A stretch of 64,000 bases of DNA, from positions 2,294,001 through 2,358,000 of the forward strand of contig NZ_CP117523.1 in assembly GCF_036812735.1 (NCBI RefSeq), read 5' to 3'. Shown here piece after piece: positions 61,346-64,000 of this stretch. A program made the position numbers and the translations under genes. Under the pieces are notes generated by a model. That model made no database searches and was not told the DNA's origin. It was given only the letters and a program-made list of their open reading frames with translations. How positions within the stretch are numbered: position 1 is the stretch's first letter; every line of letters starts with the position of its first letter. Source of the stretch: Terrisporobacter glycolicus ATCC 14880 = DSM 1288. GTDB taxonomy: Bacteria; Bacillota; Clostridia; Peptostreptococcales; Peptostreptococcaceae.

Positions 61346-63346
61346 TTAAATATTTCTTGCTACTTCATATGCATCCCAGATAGCGTACATAATATTTTGT
61401 ACTTTATTAGCATCACCAATCATTCTTACTTCTGGGTGTAAAAACTTAATTTCATCATATAATGATTTTTCTGAATTATATCCTATAGCAAGTATTGCTG
61501 AGTCTGATTTTATTATTTCTTTTTTTCCATCAACTTCAATAACAAAACCTTCTTCTACTGATTTTGAAATTTTTGCACCACATTTTACATTAATTTTCTT
61601 AAACTCAACTAAGTCTTTTAACATATCATGGTTTGCATGACATAAAGGACCTCCAACTTTCAAGATATCATCCATCATTTCAACAATAGTTACATCTTTT
61701 CCTTGATCCTTTAACCATAGGGCAGTTTCACATCCTACTAAACCACCACCTATAACTATAGTAGACTGTCCTACATCCTCTTTTTTAAGTAATACTTCCT
61801 CAGCTGTAAATACCTTTTTAGGTCCTTCTATAGATAATTTTCTTGGTCTAGATCCTGTTGCTATAATTACTGTGTCTGCTTCATATTTTTTAACAGTTTC
61901 TGTTGTCGCACATGTTTTAAAATCTATTTTTACTCCAAGTTTTTCAAGTTCTAATTCATACCACTTCACAAGAGCAAGATCATCTTCTTTAAAATCTGGT
62001 GCTCCTGCTGGAATTAAATTTCCGCCTAATCTTTCAGACTTTTCTATAAGTACCACATTGTGACCTCTTAGTGCGGATACTCTTGCAGCTTCACATCCTG
62101 CAACTCCACCACCAATAATAAGTACTTTTTTCTTTTCATCTGCCTTTTTAACTTCTAGCTCTTTTTCTCTACCACAAGCTGGGTTAACTGCACATGATAT
62201 ATTTGCATAAGTCTGTAATCTTCCCATACAACCTTCTTGGCAAGAAAGGCAAGGACGAACGCTTTTGTAGTCACCTGCTAATATTTTATTTGGTATTTCT
62301 GCATCTGCAAGTAATGGTCTGGCAAGACCTATCATATCAGTTTTTCCCTCTAAAATTGCTTCACTAGCCAAATCTGGATCTTCCATTCTTCCTGCACTAA
62401 TTATAGGAACATTTACATTGTTTTTAAGTATTTCATTGTAAGGTAAGTATAGTCCCTTTTCTTGATACATAGGTGGATGACTCCAATACCATGAGTCATA
62501 TGATCCTACATCTGCATTTAGGGCATCGTAACCTGCATCAACTAATATTTTAGCCGCTTCAATTCCTTCTGGAATATCACGCCCCATCTCTTGGAATTCT
62601 TCATTTGGTAGTCCACCCTTACACCAATCTTTTATAAAACTTTTAATACTATATCTTAAAGATACTGGGAAATCTTCTCCACATCTCTTTTTAATCTCTT
62701 GTACAATTTCACATGCAAAACGTAAACGATTTTCTAAACTTCCGCCATATTCATCAGTTCTATTATTAAATAATGCAATTGCAAACTGATCAATTAGATA
62801 TCCTTCATGAACAGCATGAATTTCTACACCGTCAAATCCTGATTTTTTTGCGATTTCTGCTGATTCTCCAAACTTTCTTACATATTCTTTTACTTCCCCA
62901 TTTGTTAACTCACGACATGTTACACCTTTTAAGAATCTATGAGGTATTGGTGATGGCGCTACTGCTACATCTCCTACTATAGATGGAATACTAACACGCC
63001 CAAACCCTCCAGATAGTTGTAAAAATATTTTAGAACCATAAGCATGAACACGTTCTGTCATAGCCTTTCCTCTAGTAATAAAACTAAGTGGATTAATAGT
63101 CGGACAAGGCATAGATGGTAGTGCACATTTTTCAATATCATTTTCAACCATAGTTACCCCAGTCATGATTAAGCCAGTTCCACCTTTAGCACGTTCTACA
63201 TAGAACTCTTCTCCTCTTTCATTGAAACTCCCATCAGGATTACACAATCCCCCTGGCCCCATTGGAGCTAGTACAAATCTATTTTTTATCTCCAACTTAC
63301 CGATTTTAATTGGCTCAAATAAAACTTTATACTTTTCTTGCATCAT
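61346..63346 (-). CDS. Old yellow enzyme/[4Fe-4S] flavoprotein reductase (BaiCD/FldZ/DCR-like)
   Basis: 666 aa: an FMN-binding TIM barrel (1-330, EPIKIGKLEIKNRFVLAPMG start), a [4Fe-4S] motif CLSCQEGCMG with a later Cys in NISCAVNPACG (about 368-391), then FAD- and NAD-binding Rossmann domains (GGGVAGCEAARVSALRGH near 410 and IGGGLVGCETALWL near 530). This is the three-domain layout of 2,4-dienoyl-CoA reductase and of the clostridial enoate and bile-acid reductases. It passes electrons from NAD(P)H through FAD, the cluster and FMN to an activated double bond. The substrate is unknown. GGGGAGG precedes ATG 63346. Confidence 0.92.
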   Translation of the reverse strand: MMQEKYKVLFEPIKIGKLEIKNRFVLAPMGPGGLCNPDGSFNERGEEFYVERAKGGTGLIMTGVTMVENDIEKCALPSMPCPTINPLSFITRGKAMTERVHAYGSKIFLQLSGGFGRVSIPSIVGDVAVAPSPIPHRFLKGVTCRELTNGEVKEYVRKFGESAEIAKKSGFDGVEIHAVHEGYLIDQFAIALFNNRTDEYGGSLENRLRFACEIVQEIKKRCGEDFPVSLRYSIKSFIKDWCKGGLPNEEFQEMGRDIPEGIEAAKILVDAGYDALNADVGSYDSWYWSHPPMYQEKGLYLPYNEILKNNVNVPIISAGRMEDPDLASEAILEGKTDMIGLARPLLADAEIPNKILAGDYKSVRPCLSCQEGCMGRLQTYANISCAVNPACGREKELEVKKADEKKKVLIIGGGVAGCEAARVSALRGHNVVLIEKSERLGGNLIPAGAPDFKEDDLALVKWYELELEKLGVKIDFKTCATTETVKKYEADTVIIATGSRPRKLSIEGPKKVFTAEEVLLKKEDVGQSTIVIGGGLVGCETALWLKDQGKDVTIVEMMDDILKVGGPLCHANHDMLKDLVEFKKINVKCGAKISKSVEEGFVIEVDGKKEIIKSDSAILAIGYNSEKSLYDEIKFLHPEVRMIGDANKVQNIMYAIWDAYEVARNI

Positions 63347-63462
63347 ATTATCCTCCCCTAATACTAAATTTATTTTTGTAGTGAATCACTATCTAACATT
63401 CAGTATAGGATATGAAGTAACTTTATCTGCAAGGGTTTTTGTTAATTTTTTATTAAAGTATA

Positions 63463-64000
63463 TTATTTTATGGGTATCCATAGCTCAATGTATGTATGTA
63501 ATTTAGCAGGTTTCTCCACTTCTACAATTAAAATTTTTCCTATAATATCTCCTGCTATTTTCAATACTCTAGACTTTGCATAGCTCAGTCCTTTCTCAAA
63601 TACCACATCTGGATTTAAGGTTAACTCATCATCTACCCTTTGTATTGTATGTAAGCAAGAAGTACTTTCTAGTATTTTAACATTTAAATCCATTGGCAAA
63701 TTTAATTCATTTGCTTTGTCATCTAAAACAATATATCCAAAGTTGCTACAATTATTTTCCATATGTTTTATAACTGCTAATTGTACTGTTGGCATTGCTT
63801 TTACCCATTGATGAACTACTTTTTGTGATTCTCTATTTTTTGAAATCCAACCACATTCTTCATCATAAAAAAATAATATTTTAGGTGACTTGGCAAATTC
63901 ATATTTATCTAATAATTCATCAATAAGATAAATACTATTCATATTTTCTTCCATTGATTCTGCCAACCCTTGATAATATCTAGCTTTTTCATATGCTTGA
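63463..64000 (-). CDS. MerR family regulator with GyrI-like domain (5' part off the window)
   Basis: The frame stays open to the edge of the window (reading AYEKARYYQGLAESMEENM beyond the first internal Met), so the N-terminal MerR helix-turn-helix is missing here. The visible 178 codons are a coiled-coil stretch and a GyrI-like/AraC effector-binding domain (about 150 aa), with CGWISKNRES, the conserved Tyr/Glu region and a LHTYIELWIPI end. It resembles BmrR-type multidrug-sensing activators. An efflux or detoxification gene is expected upstream or next to it; the flavoenzyme gene downstream is a possible target. Confidence 0.75.
   Translation of the reverse strand, partial: QAYEKARYYQGLAESMEENMNSIYLIDELLDKYEFAKSPKILFFYDEECGWISKNRESQKVVHQWVKAMPTVQLAVIKHMENNCSNFGYIVLDDKANELNLPMDLNVKILESTSCLHTIQRVDDELTLNPDVVFEKGLSYAKSRVLKIAGDIIGKILIVEVEKPAKLHTYIELWIPIK

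Noticed and set aside
1-64000. Prophage, transposon or integrated element
   Set aside because: No integrase, transposase, terminase, attachment repeats or sharp composition shift was seen.

Overview
The window is strongly AT-rich, has Clostridia-type Shine-Dalgarno sites and short intergenic gaps closed by hairpin-plus-U-tract terminators, and carries a spore germination gene (spoVAF type), a molybdopterin/[4Fe-4S] oxidoreductase, an old-yellow-enzyme/[4Fe-4S] reductase, T-box and purine riboswitch leaders and ECF-type uptake. This fits an anaerobic spore-forming Firmicute; the gene content and protein style suggest the Peptostreptococcaceae (Clostridioides, Paraclostridium, Paeniclostridium relatives), but that placement is inference. 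It reads as an ordinary chromosome segment. I see no rRNA, tRNA, CRISPR array, intact insertion sequence or prophage.

Layout. 0.2-6.2 kb: molybdopterin oxidoreductase, an unknown protein, a VOC protein, a ROK repressor with a 33-bp palindrome at its promoter, and a PadR/HAAS membrane-protein pair. 6.2-9.6 kb: an alpha/beta-hydrolase pseudogene, a ferric-reductase-like membrane protein, an intact hydrolase, a histidine phosphatase and a Crp/Fnr regulator. 9.7-11.9 kb: a lactate racemase locus (divergent Crp/Fnr regulator, 22-bp operator, larA with all four catalytic residues, an aquaglyceroporin like the LarD lactate channel) without the cofactor genes larB/C/E. 12-18.4 kb: small hypothetical genes, an acetyltransferase, a PIG-L deacetylase, a second ROK repressor in an operon with a HAD-Nudix fusion, and an amidohydrolase. 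18.5-22 kb: a Fur-type Fe(III) ABC uptake operon. 22.2-28.4 kb: an internally deleted LURP-one pseudogene, TldD/TldE, an azoreductase, SpoVAF and a patch of gene remnants. 28.2-36.3 kb: metal-binding and DUF3786 proteins, a D,D-carboxypeptidase, an SH3/C39 exported protein, DbpA helicase, a PHP protein and a TPR protein.

36.5-46.3 kb: an adenine-riboswitch-controlled add gene, an aldo/keto reductase with ferredoxin-like clusters, an S41 peptidase, a protein built of four near-identical 27-residue repeats behind two identical palindromes, and an exported M28 peptidase (frameshifted here) behind a T-box leader with one sensing domain but two antiterminator/terminator modules. 46.4-52 kb: an MGT glycosyltransferase, an XRE-AbrB fusion regulator and a PadR-controlled ABC-2 exporter with matching palindromes at both promoters. 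52-64 kb: a tail-less FtsZ, a C_GCAxxG_C_C protein, a DUF1275 membrane protein, DUF2812, CPBP protease, RtcB RNA ligase, an ECF S component with a methyltransferase, two exported or lipid-anchored proteins, a BaiCD/FldZ-like flavoenzyme and the end of a MerR/GyrI-like regulator that runs off the window.

Most promising for novelty are the four-repeat protein with its doubled operator (42.76-43.56 kb), the one-sensor/two-terminator T-box in front of a secreted peptidase (45.83-46.32 kb), and the two ROK genes whose operators share one half-site in opposite orientations.
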